DNA from: Nocardia spumae
Lineage (GTDB): Bacteria > Actinomycetota > Actinomycetes > Mycobacteriales > Mycobacteriaceae
Assembly (NCBI RefSeq): GCF_020733635.1
Contig: NZ_JAJFZL010000001.1
Span: 6,820,001-6,884,000 of the forward strand
DNA length: 64,000 nt
Direction of reading: 5' to 3'
Part shown: positions 9,521 to 17,975 of the stretch, in pieces
Numbering within the stretch: the first letter of the stretch is position 1
Layout of the letters: every line of letters starts with the position of its first letter
Position numbers and translations under genes: made by a program
Notes under the pieces: model-generated
The model's input: only the letters and a program-made list of their open reading frames with translations
The model's database searches: none
What the model was told of the DNA's origin: nothing

Positions 9521-9554
9521 GGCCCCGGCTGTGCCGACAACCACAGCCGGGGCC
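9521..9554 (+). terminator. Strong hairpin terminator after the GMC oxidoreductase
   Basis: GGCCCCGGCTGTG (9521-9533) pairs perfectly with CACAGCCGGGGCC (9542-9554), a 13-bp stem with an 8-nt loop followed by TTTCG. It starts 10 nt after the stop codon. Confidence 0.85.
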
Positions 9555-9641
9555 TTTCGATGGCCCCGGGCCGAGTGCACGACTCCCCGGTCCTCGGTGT
9601 GGATGCGCGGGCGCCGCACGCGGGCGTGGAACACTCGCGCT

Positions 9642-10682
9642 GTGGACGAGTCGTTCGGGCGGCGAGTGGGTTTCGTGGCGAACCTCGGGCCGGGCTGGTT
9701 CGCCTCGGTCATGGCGACCGGCATCGTCTCGCGGGCCGTGGGCGCGGCGGGGTGGAGCTGGGGCGGCACGGCGCTGCTGGTCATCGGACTGATCGCCTAC
9801 GCGGTACTGGTGATCGCGACGGTGCTGCGCATCGTCTACCACCGCGACCGCGTCGTGGCCGATGCGGTGAATCCGGCCACCGGTTTCACCTATCTCGCCT
9901 TCGTCGCCGCCACGGGGGTGATGTCGGCGGGGCTGGCCCGGCACGATCAGGTGGCTGCGGCGCTGGTCCTGCTACTCGTGGCGACCGTCGCCTGGGTGGT
10001 GCTGTGCTACTCGATCCCCGCGTTGCTGATGCTCAACCACGATGCGCCGGCGGCGCTCACCGGCGCGAACGGCACCTGGTTCCTGTGGGTGGTCGGCACC
10101 CAGGCGGTGGCGGTGGCGGCCACGGCCCTGCCCCATCCGTGGAGTCAGCGCTTGGCGGTGGCGGCGCTGCTGTGCTGGTCGGTCGGGGTGGTCCTGTACG
10201 GGATCGTGGCGGCGGTCGTACTCGGCGGCTTGTTCAGCGTGGCGATGACGGCGGAACGCCTGGCCCCGACCTATTGGATCTTCATGGGCGCCACCGCGAT
10301 CAGCGTCCTGGCCGGCACCCAGATCCTCGATCGGGACACGATACCTCTGATCGGCACCGTGCGGCCGATGCTCGAGGGTTCGGTCCTGGTGCTGTGGGCC
10401 TTCGGCAGCTGGCTGGTGCCGTTGTTGCTGGCGGCCGGGATCTGGCGCCATCTGGTGCGGCACTTCGGACTGGCCTACGAACCGGGTCTGTGGAGCATCG
10501 TCTTCCCCGTGGGCATGTACGGCGTCGGCACCGCGGAACTGGGACGGGTCACCGGCGAGCAGTGGATGGTCGGCTTCGGGCACGCCGAAGCATGGGTGGC
10601 ACTGGCGGTGTGGGTGGCCACCGCATCCGATCTGATCGTCACCCTGATCCGGCGTCGGCGTCGCACCGAATCCGCGGGCTGA
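9642..10682 (+). CDS. TDT family transporter (tellurite/C4-dicarboxylate type)
   Basis: A 346-residue integral membrane protein with about ten hydrophobic segments. It begins with the TDT-type opening PGWFASVMATGIV and has the later WIFMGATAISVLAG segment. The family includes tellurite-resistance TehA, malic acid and sulfite permeases, built as a ten-helix anion channel. The frame is open from 9531, but that stretch overlaps the preceding terminator, so GTG 9642 is chosen. The ribosome site is weak. The substrate is an anion by family; which one is unknown. The LutC-like gene follows after about 90 nt, so lactate or a dicarboxylate is conceivable (inference). Confidence 0.8.
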   Translation: MDESFGRRVGFVANLGPGWFASVMATGIVSRAVGAAGWSWGGTALLVIGLIAYAVLVIATVLRIVYHRDRVVADAVNPATGFTYLAFVAATGVMSAGLARHDQVAAALVLLLVATVAWVVLCYSIPALLMLNHDAPAALTGANGTWFLWVVGTQAVAVAATALPHPWSQRLAVAALLCWSVGVVLYGIVAAVVLGGLFSVAMTAERLAPTYWIFMGATAISVLAGTQILDRDTIPLIGTVRPMLEGSVLVLWAFGSWLVPLLLAAGIWRHLVRHFGLAYEPGLWSIVFPVGMYGVGTAELGRVTGEQWMVGFGHAEAWVALAVWVATASDLIVTLIRRRRRTESAG

Positions 10683-10771
10683 GCTCGCGAACTCCTACCG
10701 CACGGTAGCCTGGTCGCGGATGTACATTCCGGCGGGAGGAGCCGGAGCAAATATCGAACGGGAGATTCACG

Positions 10772-11437
10772 GTGACCTCGCGGGAGGAATTCCTGCGCCG
10801 CGTGCGCGATGCCCTCGAGGCGCTACCCGATGACGAACGCACGGTCCCGGTGCCGCGCAACTATCAGCGGCACGCGCCTGCCACCTCGGCTGCCGACCAG
10901 GCCGAGATCGTCGAAATATTCACTGCCCGCCTCAAACATCATGGGGCCCAGGTACATCGAGTAGATCCGGAGGAGATCCCCGCGACCCTCGACCTCGCGC
11001 TGCGCGCCCACGGCGCCCGGTCCGCGCTGGCGCCGGACGGGCTGCCCGACGAGTGGCTGCTGCACTGGTCGGTGGATGCCGATCATCGCGTCCTCGACGA
11101 TCAGCCGCAGTTGTCGATCCTGGACCGGGAACGCACCGATGCGGTGGTCACCCGATGCGCCGGTGCGGTCGCCGACGCCGGCACGCTGATCCTCGACGGC
11201 GGTCCGGGCCAGTGCCGCCGCGATGCGGCCGTGCTGGCCGATTGCCATATCTGCGTGGTCCGCGTCGAGCAGATCGACTACTCGTTGCCCCAGGCTCTCG
11301 ACAAACTGGATCCGCGCCGATCCATTACCTGGTTCGGCGGCCCGGCCGCGATGACGGACCCCGAGGCCGATTCCGGCAAGGTCGGCGGCGTCATCGAGGA
11401 GACCGAACGGCGACTGGTCGTCGTCATCGTCGGCTGA
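10772..11437 (+). CDS. lutC: LUD-domain protein, LutC/YkgG-like
   Basis: A 221-residue protein. The N-terminal helix SREEFLRRVRDAL and the central DAVVTRCAGAVADAGTLILDGG segment are hallmarks of LutC/YkgG, the small LUD-domain subunit of the LutABC lactate-oxidising complex. Family members lack a clear catalytic motif and act with the iron-sulfur proteins LutA and LutB. Neither partner lies beside it here. The C-terminal strand (VGGVIEETERRLVVVIVG) departs from the usual D-I-E-L-x-R ending. GTG 10772 follows GGGAG. It is either a genuine lactate-utilisation subunit encoded apart from its partners or a relative recruited elsewhere. Confidence 0.75.
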   Translation: MTSREEFLRRVRDALEALPDDERTVPVPRNYQRHAPATSAADQAEIVEIFTARLKHHGAQVHRVDPEEIPATLDLALRAHGARSALAPDGLPDEWLLHWSVDADHRVLDDQPQLSILDRERTDAVVTRCAGAVADAGTLILDGGPGQCRRDAAVLADCHICVVRVEQIDYSLPQALDKLDPRRSITWFGGPAAMTDPEADSGKVGGVIEETERRLVVVIVG

Positions 11438-11478
11438 CGCCCCCGTCACCCCCGTAAGCGCTCGTTAAGGGCGCGGCA

Positions 11479-11519
11479 AGCACCTCCCGGCATTGTCGAT
11501 CTCGACACCGGGAGGTGCT
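11479..11519 (+). terminator. Hairpin terminator after lutC-like gene
   Basis: AGCACCTCCCGG (11479-11490) pairs perfectly with CCGGGAGGTGCT (11508-11519). Within the loop, TGTCGA and TCGACA form a further 6-bp stem above a CAT bulge. There is no U-tail. Confidence 0.7.
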
Positions 11520-11561
11520 CCTGCCGCGAGAGGGGGCGGCAGGATCACCCACCGGCTGTAC

Positions 11562-11628
11562 GGCCTGATGGGGCCGAGGCCCGACGGCGGCAGCGCCGCG
11601 TAACCACGGAGGGCCTCCCCATCAGGCC
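11562..11628. other. Three-tier stem-loop of unknown function
   Basis: GGCCTGATGGGG (11562-11573) pairs with CCCCATCAGGCC (11617-11628). After a CCG bulge, AGGCCC (11577-11582) pairs with GGGCCT (11611-11616). The apical region forms CGGCG/CGCCG (11585-11589 with 11594-11598) around a GCAG tetraloop. This is far more structure than a terminator needs. It lies in a 446-nt gene-poor gap between lutC and the convergent MFS gene. It could be a bidirectional terminator, a small RNA or a 5' element for the tiny ORF downstream. Confidence 0.45.
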
Positions 11629-11755
11629 CATGCAATACCGAGTCGATCCGCTCGGTCTGCCCACGAGGGGTGGCCGGCCGGGCGGATCTTCCGCATCCTG
11701 GCCGCCGCGACCGGGGACGACGGCGCGGGCGCCGAACTCGAGGAATGATGGAGTC

Positions 11756-11815
11756 ATGGAAACTGCGGTGGTCTTCGTATTGGCTTGCGCGCTCTACTGG
11801 CTCGGCCTGATCTGA
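11756..11815 (+). CDS. Possible 19-residue hydrophobic peptide
   Basis: A minimal reading frame, METAVVFVLACALYWLGLI, preceded by a good ribosome site (GAGGAATGATGGAG ending 4 nt before the ATG). It would form a single transmembrane helix. The frame stays open upstream to 11630, but that part has no membrane-protein character. I do not recognise the peptide and cannot exclude chance. The rest of the 11438-11883 gap holds the two hairpins described separately and nothing else I can support. Confidence 0.25.
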   Translation: METAVVFVLACALYWLGLI

Positions 11816-11883
11816 GCCCGCAGCGGCCCAACGGCTCGCCGCGGACTTCGCCTCCTGTCGCCGACGATGCCCGCGGCCGCCGG

Positions 11884-13410
11884 TCAGCGCGTGCCGACCA
11901 GTTCGCCGGTCGGGCCCGTGCCTTCCTGTGCCGCAACCGCTTTCGTATTCCGCATCAGCACGATCGCCAGCACGGCGGCGGCGAGGGCGGCCACCGCACC
12001 GACCGCGAAGGCGGACTGCATACCCGAACTGAAGGCGTCGCGGGCAAGATCCGCCAGACGGGTGTCGCCGGTGCCGAGAGCACCCGCGATCGATTCACGA
12101 GCACCGGCCGGCGCGGTCTCCGGCATCTCGGCGGAATAGGTCCCGGCGAGGATCGCGCCGAGGATCGCGACTCCCAGCGCGGCCCCGGTCTGCTGAATGG
12201 TGTCGTTGAGCGCGGAACCGACTCCGGCGTGCGCGGAGGGCACCGCACTCATCAACGCGCCGATCGCGGCGGGCATCGCCAGACCGGCACCGGCGCCGAG
12301 CAGTGCCATCGCCAGGGCCGGCAGCCAGAAGCCACTGCCGGTGTCGAGGGTCGCCAACACTCCGAATCCTGAGGTCACGATCGCCAGGCCGGCAATGGTG
12401 ACCAGCTTGGCACCGAGCTTCGGGACCACCGCCGCGCCCAGTCCGTTGAATGCGAGGACCGCCACCGCCATCGGCGTGAACGCCAGTGCGGTCCGCATGG
12501 GCGAGTAGCCCAGTACGAACTGCAGATACTGGGTCAGCACCAGAACCAGACCGCCGTTGGCGAACGTCACCAGGACCAGCGAGAAACTCGAACCGGTGAA
12601 GGTCCGGTTGCGGAACAGGTCGAGGGGCACCATCGGCGCGTCGGTGGTCAATTCCCGGACGATGAAGCCGCCCACGGCGATCACGGTGAGCACCAGCGCG
12701 ACAACTGTTCCGGTATCGGTCCAGCCGCGCTCCGGCACCGCGATGATCGTCCACACCAGCGAGGTCATTCCGATGATGGACAGCACCGCGCCCGGCAGAT
12801 CGGGCCGTCGCCAGGGCCCCTTCGACTCGGGCATGAGCACCAGCGCGGCCAGGATGGCGACAGCCGCGATCGGCACGTTCATCAGGAAGACCGAACCCCA
12901 CCAGAAGTGATCGAGCAGTACGCCGCCGACGACCGGGCCACCGACCATACCGAGGGTGGCCACCGCACTCCAGGCCGCGATCGCCTTCGGCCGTTCCCGG
13001 TCATCGAAGACCGTGATCAGGATCGACAAGGTGCTCGGCATGATCGCCACCCCGCCGATACCCATCAGCACCCGCCCGGCGATCAGCATCTCGGGACTGT
13101 TCGCATAGGCCGCCAGCAGCGAGGCGCCGCCGAACAGCAGTAGGCCGATCACCATCACCAGGCGCCGCCCGAAGCGATCGGACAGGCTGCCCGAGGTCAG
13201 CAGGAGACCGGCGAAAACCAGCAGATACCCATCGATGATCCATTGCACCTGCTGGGCGCTGGCGTGTAGATCGGTTGCGATCTGCGGAACCGCCACGGTC
13301 AGCACCATATTGTCGATGACCAGCACCAGCGAGCTGAGGCACAGCACGACCAGGATCAGCCAGCGGCGCGAGGCGCCGACCGCCGATGCGGTCGATTCCG
13401 GAGTTTTCAT
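11884..13410 (-). CDS. MFS transporter, DHA2 (EmrB/QacA) family
   Basis: A 508-residue exporter with about 14 hydrophobic segments. It has the MFS motif A region SGSLSDRFGRRLVMVIG between helices 2 and 3, the antiporter-type motif C pattern GPVVGGVLLDHFWW in helix 5, and VDMTVLTVALP-like residues (VLVIDNMVLTVAVP) in helix 1. Family members are proton-driven drug or metabolite exporters. ATG 13410 is chosen over upstream starts because AAAGGG lies 6-11 nt before it. It is divergent from a TetR gene across a 155-nt region packed with five operator-like boxes, so it is almost certainly induced by a ligand of that regulator. Confidence 0.9.
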   Translation of the reverse strand: MKTPESTASAVGASRRWLILVVLCLSSLVLVIDNMVLTVAVPQIATDLHASAQQVQWIIDGYLLVFAGLLLTSGSLSDRFGRRLVMVIGLLLFGGASLLAAYANSPEMLIAGRVLMGIGGVAIMPSTLSILITVFDDRERPKAIAAWSAVATLGMVGGPVVGGVLLDHFWWGSVFLMNVPIAAVAILAALVLMPESKGPWRRPDLPGAVLSIIGMTSLVWTIIAVPERGWTDTGTVVALVLTVIAVGGFIVRELTTDAPMVPLDLFRNRTFTGSSFSLVLVTFANGGLVLVLTQYLQFVLGYSPMRTALAFTPMAVAVLAFNGLGAAVVPKLGAKLVTIAGLAIVTSGFGVLATLDTGSGFWLPALAMALLGAGAGLAMPAAIGALMSAVPSAHAGVGSALNDTIQQTGAALGVAILGAILAGTYSAEMPETAPAGARESIAGALGTGDTRLADLARDAFSSGMQSAFAVGAVAALAAAVLAIVLMRNTKAVAAQEGTGPTGELVGTR

Positions 13411-13437
13411 CGTGAACCCTTTCGAACGACTTTCCTG

Positions 13438-13525
13438 CGCACACCGTGCGCTATGCCGAACACTGTACGGTCCGTCGCACAGCGTGCGCAATGGGAACAT
13501 TGTTCGCTGAATCGAACACCGTACG
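13438..13525. promoter_or_regulatory. Array of five 13-bp operator-like boxes
   Basis: Five related imperfect palindromes fill the divergent promoter: CGCACACCGTGCG (13438), CGAACACTGTACG (13457), CGCACAGCGTGCG (13476), GGAACATTGTTCG (13494) and CGAACACCGTACG (13513). Start-to-start spacing is 19, 19, 18 and 19 nt, under two helical turns. The common pattern is CG-M-ACA-N-YGT-N-CG, itself dyad-symmetric. Its placement between the MFS gene and a TetR gene makes cooperative binding of that regulator the likely meaning. Confidence 0.75.
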
Positions 13526-13565
13526 ACTGCAGCTATGCTGGATCGGACATGCGAAAGGACAGGTG

Positions 13566-14327
13566 ATGGCCGCCCGAACCCCGGATACCGCCGATACGCC
13601 GGATACCGCCGCACAGCTCCCGTCGGTGTGGACTCGTCCGCAACGGTCGCGGCGCGAGCAACCGGCGCTGAGCCGGGAGCAGATCGTGGCCGAGGCACTG
13701 GCACTGCTCGATGCCGATGGATTCGAGGCCTTGAGTATGCGCAAACTCGGGAGCCGGATGGGGGCGGGCGCGACCTCGCTCTACACCCACGTCGCGAACA
13801 AGGACGAACTGCTCGAACTGGTCGTCGACGAGGCCTTCGGCGAGATCGCGCTACCCATCGATCCCGCCCCGGAGGACTGGCGGGCCACCATGCTGGAACT
13901 CTGCCGCGAGATTCGGCGAATCATGTTGCGGCACTCGTGGATTCCGATGACGATGGCCAGCGCCGGACTGGTCTACCTCGGACCGAATATGCTGCGCCTG
14001 TCCGAAGCGATGTTGACGATTCTGGAACGCGCCGGATTCGACGACGAGTCGGCTGATCGGGTGTTGAACGCGATCTTCGCCTACACCATCGGAACGACCT
14101 CGACCGAGGCCGCCGCGCTGGCCGCCATCGCCCGCAGCGGCTTGGACGAACAACTGTGGTTCGAGCGGATGATCGCCGCGGCCGAGACCGCGGCGCGGCC
14201 CTATCCGCGGGTCTATCGACGCTATGTCGGCCATGCCGGACGCGACGCCGCCCGCACCCGCGAGGAGAACTTCGAGCACGAACTCGGGCTGATCATGGAT
14301 GGCCTGAACTCACGGCTGAGGCCCTGA
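13566..14327 (+). CDS. TetR family regulator with TetR-type C-terminal domain
   Basis: A 253-residue regulator. After a low-complexity TPDTADTPDTA lead, the HTH region reads REQIVAEALALLDADGFEALSMRKLGSRMGAGATSLYTHVANKDELL in pieces, the arrangement of tetracycline-repressor-like proteins. The C-terminal part (IRRIMLRHSWIPM and the ALAAIARSGLDEQLWFERM helix) matches the ligand-binding TetR_C class seen near drug exporters. ATG 13566 follows GAAAGGACAG. It is divergent from the DHA2 exporter and separated from it by the five-box array. It is predicted to repress the exporter and itself until a small molecule binds. Confidence 0.9.
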   Translation: MAARTPDTADTPDTAAQLPSVWTRPQRSRREQPALSREQIVAEALALLDADGFEALSMRKLGSRMGAGATSLYTHVANKDELLELVVDEAFGEIALPIDPAPEDWRATMLELCREIRRIMLRHSWIPMTMASAGLVYLGPNMLRLSEAMLTILERAGFDDESADRVLNAIFAYTIGTTSTEAAALAAIARSGLDEQLWFERMIAAAETAARPYPRVYRRYVGHAGRDAARTREENFEHELGLIMDGLNSRLRP

Positions 14328-14369
14328 CCCGGACACCGGGCGCCGAGGGCCTCCGCCGCGGTCCGGTGT

Positions 14370-15116
14370 TCAGCGGCCGGTGGCCAGGTTCGCCCCGCCG
14401 GTGACGTCGAGCACGACGCCACTGACGAAGCCGTTGGTCGCCAGCAGGTGGACGGCCTGCGCCAGTTCCCGCGGATTACCCACCCGCCCGACCGGGGTGG
14501 TCGCGGCGAGGCCGTCGAACAGATCGCGCCGCTGCTGTTCCGGCACCCGGTCCCACCATTCGGTATCGATGACGCCGGGCGCGACCGCGTTCACCCGCAC
14601 CGGAGCCAGTTCCACCGCCAGCGGCGCCACCATGGCGTTGAGCGCGCCGTTGACAGCGGCCAGCCCGGCCGTGCCGGGAAAGGCGGCGTGTGCCGACGCC
14701 GCGGTGATCAGGGTGATCGAACCGTTCGAATTCAGCTGGGGTAGTGCGGCTTGCACGATTCTGACCTGCGGCCAGAACTTTCCGTCGAAGCCGGCCGCCA
14801 GTTGATCGAGATCGAGTTCGGCGAACGATCCGCTGCCCGCGGAACCGCTCACCGCGATCACCAGATGGTCGATCGGGCCGGACTGTTCGAAGAACGCCAC
14901 GATCTGCGCCGGATCGGTCGCGTCGAGCCGGTAGCCGGTGGTCTTCCCGCCCAGCCGGGCCACGGCCGCATCGAGTTTGTCCCGACTGCGGCCCGTGACG
15001 ACGACCTCGGCCCCTTCGCCGGCGAACAGCGCGGCCGTGGCCTCGCCGATCCCGGAACTGCCGCCCATGACGACGACACGCGGGGTGAGGTTGCTGATGG
15101 TGCTGGGAGCGCTCAT
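14370..15116 (-). CDS. SDR family protein lacking the canonical YxxxK
   Basis: A 248-residue Rossmann protein with the SDR cofactor motif GGSSGIGEATAALFAGEG near residues 18-35 and the late VRVNAVAPGVIDTEWW and VSGVVLDVTGGANLA segments. Where classical SDRs have Tyr-x-x-x-Lys, the sequence reads GLAAVNGALNAM, placing Leu152 and Asn156 at the catalytic positions. I recall an SDR subgroup with this same loss, so it may use another mechanism or only bind the cofactor. ATG 15116 is preceded by GGAAGAG; the longer open frame to 15302 is not favoured. It is divergent from a TetR gene across a 25-bp palindrome. Confidence 0.85.
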   Translation of the reverse strand: MSAPSTISNLTPRVVVMGGSSGIGEATAALFAGEGAEVVVTGRSRDKLDAAVARLGGKTTGYRLDATDPAQIVAFFEQSGPIDHLVIAVSGSAGSGSFAELDLDQLAAGFDGKFWPQVRIVQAALPQLNSNGSITLITAASAHAAFPGTAGLAAVNGALNAMVAPLAVELAPVRVNAVAPGVIDTEWWDRVPEQQRRDLFDGLAATTPVGRVGNPRELAQAVHLLATNGFVSGVVLDVTGGANLATGR

Positions 15117-15141
15117 AACTGCTCTTCCTGTCCTGTACAGT

Positions 15142-15166
15142 TTGACGAGACTGACAGTCTCGACAA
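15142..15166. promoter_or_regulatory. 25-bp near-perfect palindrome, candidate TetR operator
   Basis: The core CGAGACTGACAGTCTCG (15146-15162) is perfectly symmetric about its central base. Flanking TTG and CAA extend the dyad to 25 bp with a single mismatched pair. It lies midway between the SDR start (15116) and the TetR start (15219). Confidence 0.7.
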
Positions 15167-15218
15167 CGAGATCTGCGGGTAACCTATTCCCGCGCACTGT
15201 CACCAGCGGGAGGTGCAC

Positions 15219-15842
15219 ATGGGATCGCCACGGCCGCGGCCGGATTCCCCGTCGCCACGGGCTCGGGCCCACACGGGGCGCCGCCGCAACGAGGCCACGC
15301 ACCGGGCTATTCTGGACGCCGCGCTGGCACAGCTCGCCGCCTCCGACGGGCAGCCGGTCACCGTCGATTCGATCGCGGCCGCGGCCGGGGTCGGTAAGCA
15401 GACCATCTACCGCTGGTGGCCTTCGAAGGGTGCGGTACTGCTGGAGGCCCTGCTCGACCGCGCCCGCCAGGACGTACCCGCACCCGACACCGGCTCGGTA
15501 CGCGCCGATCTACTGAGCGTTGTCGAATCCACTTTCACCGGCGCTCAACAGGATTCGACCCAGCCCGCGCTGCGCGCACTGGTTCGCGAAGCCGCACACG
15601 ACGCGCACCTGGCCGAACTGCTGCGGACCTTCACCGCTACCCGGCGGGCTGCCGTGCGCGGCATCCTCGAACACGGCATCGCACGCGGCGAGCTGCCCGC
15701 CGACACGGAGACGGACCTGCTCGTGGACCTGATCTACGGACTGTTCTGGTATCGCTTCCTGCTCGGTCACGCACCGCTGGACACCACCACCGCGGTCCGG
15801 CTCGTCGACACCCTGCTGCCCCCCACCGACGTACACCGTTGA
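15219..15842 (+). CDS. TetR/AcrR family transcriptional regulator
   Basis: A 207-residue regulator. The HTH region contains LDAALAQLAASDGQPVTVDSIAAAAGVGKQTIYRWWPSKGAVL in short conserved blocks, and the IYRWW helix is typical of the TetR_C_33-like group. The start is ATG 15219: GGGAGG lies 5 nt before it and overlaps an alternative GTG at 15213. It is divergent from the SDR gene, with the 25-bp palindrome between them, so it should control that gene and itself. The ligand is unknown. It is convergent with katA, from which a strong hairpin separates it. Confidence 0.9.
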   Translation: MGSPRPRPDSPSPRARAHTGRRRNEATHRAILDAALAQLAASDGQPVTVDSIAAAAGVGKQTIYRWWPSKGAVLLEALLDRARQDVPAPDTGSVRADLLSVVESTFTGAQQDSTQPALRALVREAAHDAHLAELLRTFTATRRAAVRGILEHGIARGELPADTETDLLVDLIYGLFWYRFLLGHAPLDTTTAVRLVDTLLPPTDVHR

Positions 15843-15971
15843 CCCTTCGCACGCGGCCGCGGACGAGGCAGCGGCTCCGTGCGCACGGCTCGGCAACCGT
15901 GCGGGAAGGCATGTTTCACGACGACTCGGAGTCCGCGACTCCCCGTCGGCGCTCGAACGGCCGGACAGGAA

Positions 15972-16005
15972 GCGGGCCCACACCGGAGATCCGGTGCGGG
16001 CCCGC
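15972..16005. terminator. Bidirectional terminator between tetR and katA
   Basis: GCGGGCCC (15972-15979) and CACCGG (15981-15986) pair with CCGGTG (15991-15996) and GGGCCCGC (15998-16005) around an AGAT loop, a 14-bp stem with one A-C mismatch. It sits 12 nt from the katA stop codon. Confidence 0.8.
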
Positions 16006-16017
16006 GCTCGTCGGCGA

Positions 16018-17496
16018 TCAGCCGTTGCCGTTCAGGCCGGCGCGCACTCCTTCTTCGATGCGCTTGCCGATCTCGGGGTCCACGTTCTTCCAGTATTCGA
16101 ACACCCGGCTCAGCACCGGCTCCCGCACGCCGCCGAGGACATGGCCGACGACATTGCTCACGAGCCGCTCCCGCTGCCCGTCGTCGAAAACCTCACGTAC
16201 CAGGGTCCCCGGCTGCGCCCAGTCGCTGTCCTCGGCGTGCTCGATATAGCCGGCGCGGACCTGTTCGGGCTCGAAACTCCAGGCCGCCTCCTCCGGGGCC
16301 AGCGCCGCATCGGCATGCGGGCCACCGTACGAATTCGGGGCGTACACCGGAACATCGGGCGCGTTGAAGTCGTAGCGCATGGCGCCCTCCTTGGAATAGG
16401 AGTGCACCTCTGCCGCCCGCGCGCGGTTCGGCGGAAGCTGATGGTAGTTCGTGCCGATGCGATAGCGATGGGCGTCGGCATAGGCGAACACCCGGCCCAG
16501 CAGCATCTTGTCGGGTGAATAGCCGATGCCCGGCACGATCGCCGACGGCTCGAACGCCGCCTGCTCGATCTCGACGAAGTAGTTACCCGGATTGCGGTTG
16601 AGCGTCCACGTGCCGACCTCGATCAGCGGATAGTCCCGGTGCGACCAGACCTTCGTCAGGTCGAACGGATTGAAGCGGTAGCTCGCCGCCTCACCGACCG
16701 GCATCACCTGCACGTAGAGCGTCCAGCTCGGGAAGTCGCCGCGCTCGATGGCGTCCCACAGATCCTGGCGGTGGTAGTCGGGATCGGTACCGGCGAGCCG
16801 ATCGGCCTCGGCCTGAGTCAGATGGTCGACGCCCTGATCGGTCTTGAAGTGGTACTTCACCCAGAACCGCTCACCGTCGGCGTTGATCCACTGATAGGTG
16901 TGTGAACCGTAGCCGTTCATATGCCGATAGGTCTTCGGCACACCACGGTCGCCCATCAGCCAGGTCACCTGGTGCGCGGATTCCGGCCGCAGTGTCCAGA
17001 AGTCCCACTGCATGTTGTGATCGCGAAGTCCGTTGCCCGGCAACCGCTTCTGCGAGCGGATGAAATCGGGGAACTTGATCGGATCCTTGATGAAGAAGAC
17101 CGGCGTGTTGTTGCCGACCAGGTCGTAGTTGCCGTCGGGGGTATAGAACTTCACGGCGAATCCGCGTGGATCGCGCCAGGTATCCGGGCTGCCCTGCTCA
17201 CCCGCGACCGTCGAGAACCGCACCAGCGATTCGGTCCGCGCACCCGGCTGGAACAGCGCCGCCTTGGTGTAGTGGCTCACATCGCCGGTGACCACGAGCT
17301 CACCGTAGGCTCCGGCACCCTTGGCGTGCACGATGCGCTCGGGCACCCGCTCCCGGTTGAACTGCGCGAGCTTCTCGATCAGGTAGTGGTCGTGCAGCAG
17401 AATCGGACCCTCGGTACCGGCGGTCAGCGATTCGTTGTCGCTGGGCACCGGGGTACCGGTATTGGTGGTTGTCGGCTTGGCGAGCGACTCGGCCAT
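16018..17496 (-). CDS. katA: Catalase (monofunctional haem catalase)
   Basis: A 492-residue clade-3-size catalase. The distal haem residues are His57 in [12 protein letters not shown] and Asn130 in [11 protein letters not shown]. The proximal Tyr339 lies in the signature [14 protein letters not shown]. It disproportionates hydrogen peroxide in the cytoplasm. The start at ATG 17496 is fixed by GAGGAGG five nt upstream; an in-frame ATG at 17529 overlaps the furA stop but lacks a ribosome site. The gene follows furA by 29 nt on the same strand, a classic peroxide-responsive furA-kat operon. Actinobacterial furA is more often paired with katG, so a katA partner is a mild variation. Confidence 0.96.
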   Translation of the reverse strand: MAESLAKPTTTNTGTPVPSDNESLTAGTEGPILLHDHYLIEKLAQFNRERVPERIVHAKGAGAYGELVVTGDVSHYTKAALFQPGARTESLVRFSTVAGEQGSPDTWRDPRGFAVKFYTPDGNYDLVGNNTPVFFIKDPIKFPDFIRSQKRLPGNGLRDHNMQWDFWTLRPESAHQVTWLMGDRGVPKTYRHMNGYGSHTYQWINADGERFWVKYHFKTDQGVDHLTQAEADRLAGTDPDYHRQDLWDAIERGDFPSWTLYVQVMPVGEAASYRFNPFDLTKVWSHRDYPLIEVGTWTLNRNPGNYFVEIEQAAFEPSAIVPGIGYSPDKMLLGRVFAYADAHRYRIGTNYHQLPPNRARAAEVHSYSKEGAMRYDFNAPDVPVYAPNSYGGPHADAALAPEEAAWSFEPEQVRAGYIEHAEDSDWAQPGTLVREVFDDGQRERLVSNVVGHVLGGVREPVLSRVFEYWKNVDPEIGKRIEEGVRAGLNGNG

Positions 17497-17525
17497 GGAG
17501 ACCTCCTCTAGTTTGCGGGCATCCG

Positions 17526-17969
17526 TCATCGGGATGGTGCGTCGGCGGCGCGACGACAATTCGGGCACAGCCCCCAGAACACGACCTCGGCCTCATCGAC
17601 CGTGAATCCGTGGGTATCGGACGGGTCGAGGCAGGGAGCGCGGCCCACGGCACAGTCCACATCCACGACCGTGCCGCATTTCCTGCACACCAGGTGGTGG
17701 TGGTTGTCGGCGATACGCGTCTCGTACCGCGCCGCCGATCCCGCCGGTTCGATCCGGCGCAACAGCCCGGCGTCCACACAGGCGCGCAACACGTCGTAGA
17801 CGGCCTGCGTCGACACCGAACCCAATTGCTCCCGGACCACGGCGGCCACCCGATCGGCATCCGAATGCGGTTGGGCTGACACCGCATCCAGCACCGCGAC
17901 CCGCGGTCGAGTAACCCGCAGGCCGACCGCGCGCAACCTCTCGCGCGGATCGAAACCACCGGTGTGCAT
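17526..17969 (-). CDS. furA: Fur family peroxide-responsive regulator
   Basis: A 147-residue Fur-type repressor with an N-terminal winged helix ([21 protein letters not shown]) and C-terminal metal-binding domain. The His cluster HHHLVC and two CXXC pairs, Cys95/Cys98 and Cys135/Cys138, form the structural zinc site. In mycobacteria FurA senses peroxide and represses itself and the linked catalase. The start codon ATG 17969 lies only 6 nt after a plausible -10 (CAGACT, 17981-17976), so the transcript may be leaderless. It is the first gene of the furA-katA operon. Confidence 0.93.
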   Translation of the reverse strand: MHTGGFDPRERLRAVGLRVTRPRVAVLDAVSAQPHSDADRVAAVVREQLGSVSTQAVYDVLRACVDAGLLRRIEPAGSAARYETRIADNHHHLVCRKCGTVVDVDCAVGRAPCLDPSDTHGFTVDEAEVVFWGLCPNCRRAADAPSR

Positions 17970-17975
17970 AAGCCC

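Noticed and set aside
7859..9784. A 641-codon minus-strand frame opposite the GMC oxidoreductase
   Set aside because: The plus strand encodes clear GMC motifs. The minus frame is a typical high-GC shadow rich in Arg, Gly and His.
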